DNA from: a bacterium
GTDB taxonomy: Bacteria > Bacteroidota > Bacteroidia > Cytophagales > Cyclobacteriaceae
Direction of reading: 5' to 3'
Assembly: GCA_024743255.1 (NCBI GenBank)
Contig: JANSWY010000057.1
Location: forward strand, 1-33,045
DNA length: 33,045 nucleotides
Within the stretch, counting starts at the first letter, position 1. Each line of letters begins with the position of its first letter. The position numbers were made by a program, and so were the translations under genes. This document shows positions 32,234-33,045 of the stretch, one piece after another. The notes below the pieces were generated by a model. That model searched no databases, was not told the DNA's origin, and saw only the letters and a program-made list of their open reading frames with translations.

Positions 32234-33045
32234 CCAAAAATCTCTTGAAGTTTCGTTCTTAAGCTAATTCCTCTTAATCCCTTTGCGATGATTTTACCTT
32301 CGGGATCAACAAGGAATGTTGCAGGGATAGTCTGGACGTTGTAAGTAGCTGAGGCAGATTCTGCAGATCTTGTGTCTAATACATGTTCCCATGGCAGGCC
32401 ATCTACTTCTATCGCTTGCTTCCATTTATTTGAGTTCACATCCAATGACACACCGAGTATTTCAAACCCTTTATCTGCATAAGTGGCGTAAACTTTTTTA
32501 ACATTCGGATTCTCAGCCCTACATGGTCTGCACCAAGATGCCCAGAAATCGATTAAGACATATTTACCTCTTAAAGAAGTTAGACTTACCATATTTCCGT
32601 TGGCATCAGGAAGTTCAATTTCCGGAGCAATGTCTCCTACTTTCACTTCTAATTCCTTAAGTCTCATAATCTCCTTGGCCTGCTCCATTTTGCTGGCTAG
32701 AGCAATAGTATATGGCGACTCTGGAAGTTTTTCCTGAAACTTGGTTGCTACGCTATCTACGAATGCAAATTCTTTTTCAAAATTGATGTAGTTGAGTATG
32801 TATACAGCTGAAACCGATGGTGCGTTTTCCCAAACCAACTTCTTAAGCTCAATGTCTTTTTTGGTTTCAGCAATTCTCATTCTTTCGTTTACACTCAGCC
32901 AAAGCTGATCATCTCTTGTGCTTTTAGCAATAATTGCTTCTTGTTGAAGACTTTTTATTTTCTGAGTAAATCTCCTCACAATCGAGTCAGCCTCATCTTT
33001 TTGTGCAGTTGCCAAGGAACCTGATATTTCAAATGCCCCAGAAGC
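32230..33045 (-). CDS. TlpA-like thioredoxin-fold protein, 5' partial
   Basis: The frame stays open to the right edge of the window (codons spell ...ASGAFEISGSLATAQ before the first internal TTG), so the N-terminus, with any signal or lipid anchor, is missing. Present are a helical region (KDEADSIVRRFTQKIKSLQ onwards) like that of DUF4369-containing Bacteroidota proteins and a C-terminal AhpC/TSA-type thioredoxin domain: GDIAPEIELPDANGN, YVLIDFWASWCRPCR with the CxxC redox pair, GFEILGVSLD, IPATFLVDPEGKI. It probably reduces disulfides or helps cytochrome c maturation in the periplasm. Family is sure, partner unknown. Confidence 0.92.
   Translation of the reverse strand, partial: ASGAFEISGSLATAQKDEADSIVRRFTQKIKSLQQEAIIAKSTRDDQLWLSVNERMRIAETKKDIELKKLVWENAPSVSAVYILNYINFEKEFAFVDSVATKFQEKLPESPYTIALASKMEQAKEIMRLKELEVKVGDIAPEIELPDANGNMVSLTSLRGKYVLIDFWASWCRPCRAENPNVKKVYATYADKGFEILGVSLDVNSNKWKQAIEVDGLPWEHVLDTRSAESASATYNVQTIPATFLVDPEGKIIAKGLRGISLRTKLQEIFG

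Overview
The window looks like chromosomal DNA of a Bacteroidota bacterium, most likely a marine-type member of the Cytophagales. The evidence is a type IX secretion (T9SS) C-terminal sorting domain, a carboxypeptidase-regulatory plus TonB receptor, a TamL-type lipoprotein of the Omp85 family, a LytTR response regulator, PadR-linked MacB/FtsX permeases with a prefix domain, DUF4197 and PepSY-like exported proteins, low GC content, and promoter-like elements of the TTG-N18..20-TAnnTTTG class. No tRNA, rRNA, CRISPR array, insertion sequence or prophage was seen. Both ends cut through genes.

Layout. 1-4603 (+): the C-terminal part of a large secreted protein, probably a subtilisin-like peptidase with three Ig/PKD modules and a T9SS signal, then a hybrid histidine kinase. 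4629-6977 (-): TonB-dependent receptor. 7091-7519 (+): GNAT acetyltransferase. 7525-10475 (-): PadR regulator and FtsX-type ABC permease with overlapping start and stop codons. 10652-11161 (+): PepSY-like exported protein. 11162-11622: the only gene-free stretch above 300 bp, with two forward-facing terminator-like hairpins and a possible ncRNA. 11623-12414 (-): divergent TruA-like pseudouridine synthase. 12702-14897 (+): flavin monooxygenase followed by a chorismate-lyase-like protein. 15060-15599 (+): exported DinB-fold protein. 15662-16378 (-): DUF4197 lipoprotein. 16543-17814 (+): CinA. 18019-19338 (+): 2-oxoacid dehydrogenase E2. 19466-19936 (-): unknown protein. 20174-21618 (+): ECF sigma factor and a membrane protein that may be its anti-sigma partner. 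21700-23352 (+): glucose-6-phosphate isomerase. 23354-24088 (-): SpoU-class RNA methyltransferase. 24078-27995 (+): TamL, HemF and a PAP2 phosphatase in a tight run. 27982-29277 (-): riboflavin synthase then a LytTR regulator. 29364-32233 (+): a compact five-gene run of isoaspartyl methyltransferase, hotdog thioesterase, an acidic-linker protein with a C-terminal domain resembling DNA polymerase III psi, a small GNAT and a DUF616 protein. 32230-33045 (-): the C-terminal part of a TlpA-like thioredoxin.

Most of the window is housekeeping and envelope genes in short operons, with many convergent pairs closed by hairpins. I do not see an obvious new multi-gene defence or mobile system. The best candidates for something undescribed are the psi-like protein at 30575-31225, the gene-free stretch at 11223-11622, the monooxygenase/chorismate-lyase pair, and the sigma factor with its membrane partner.
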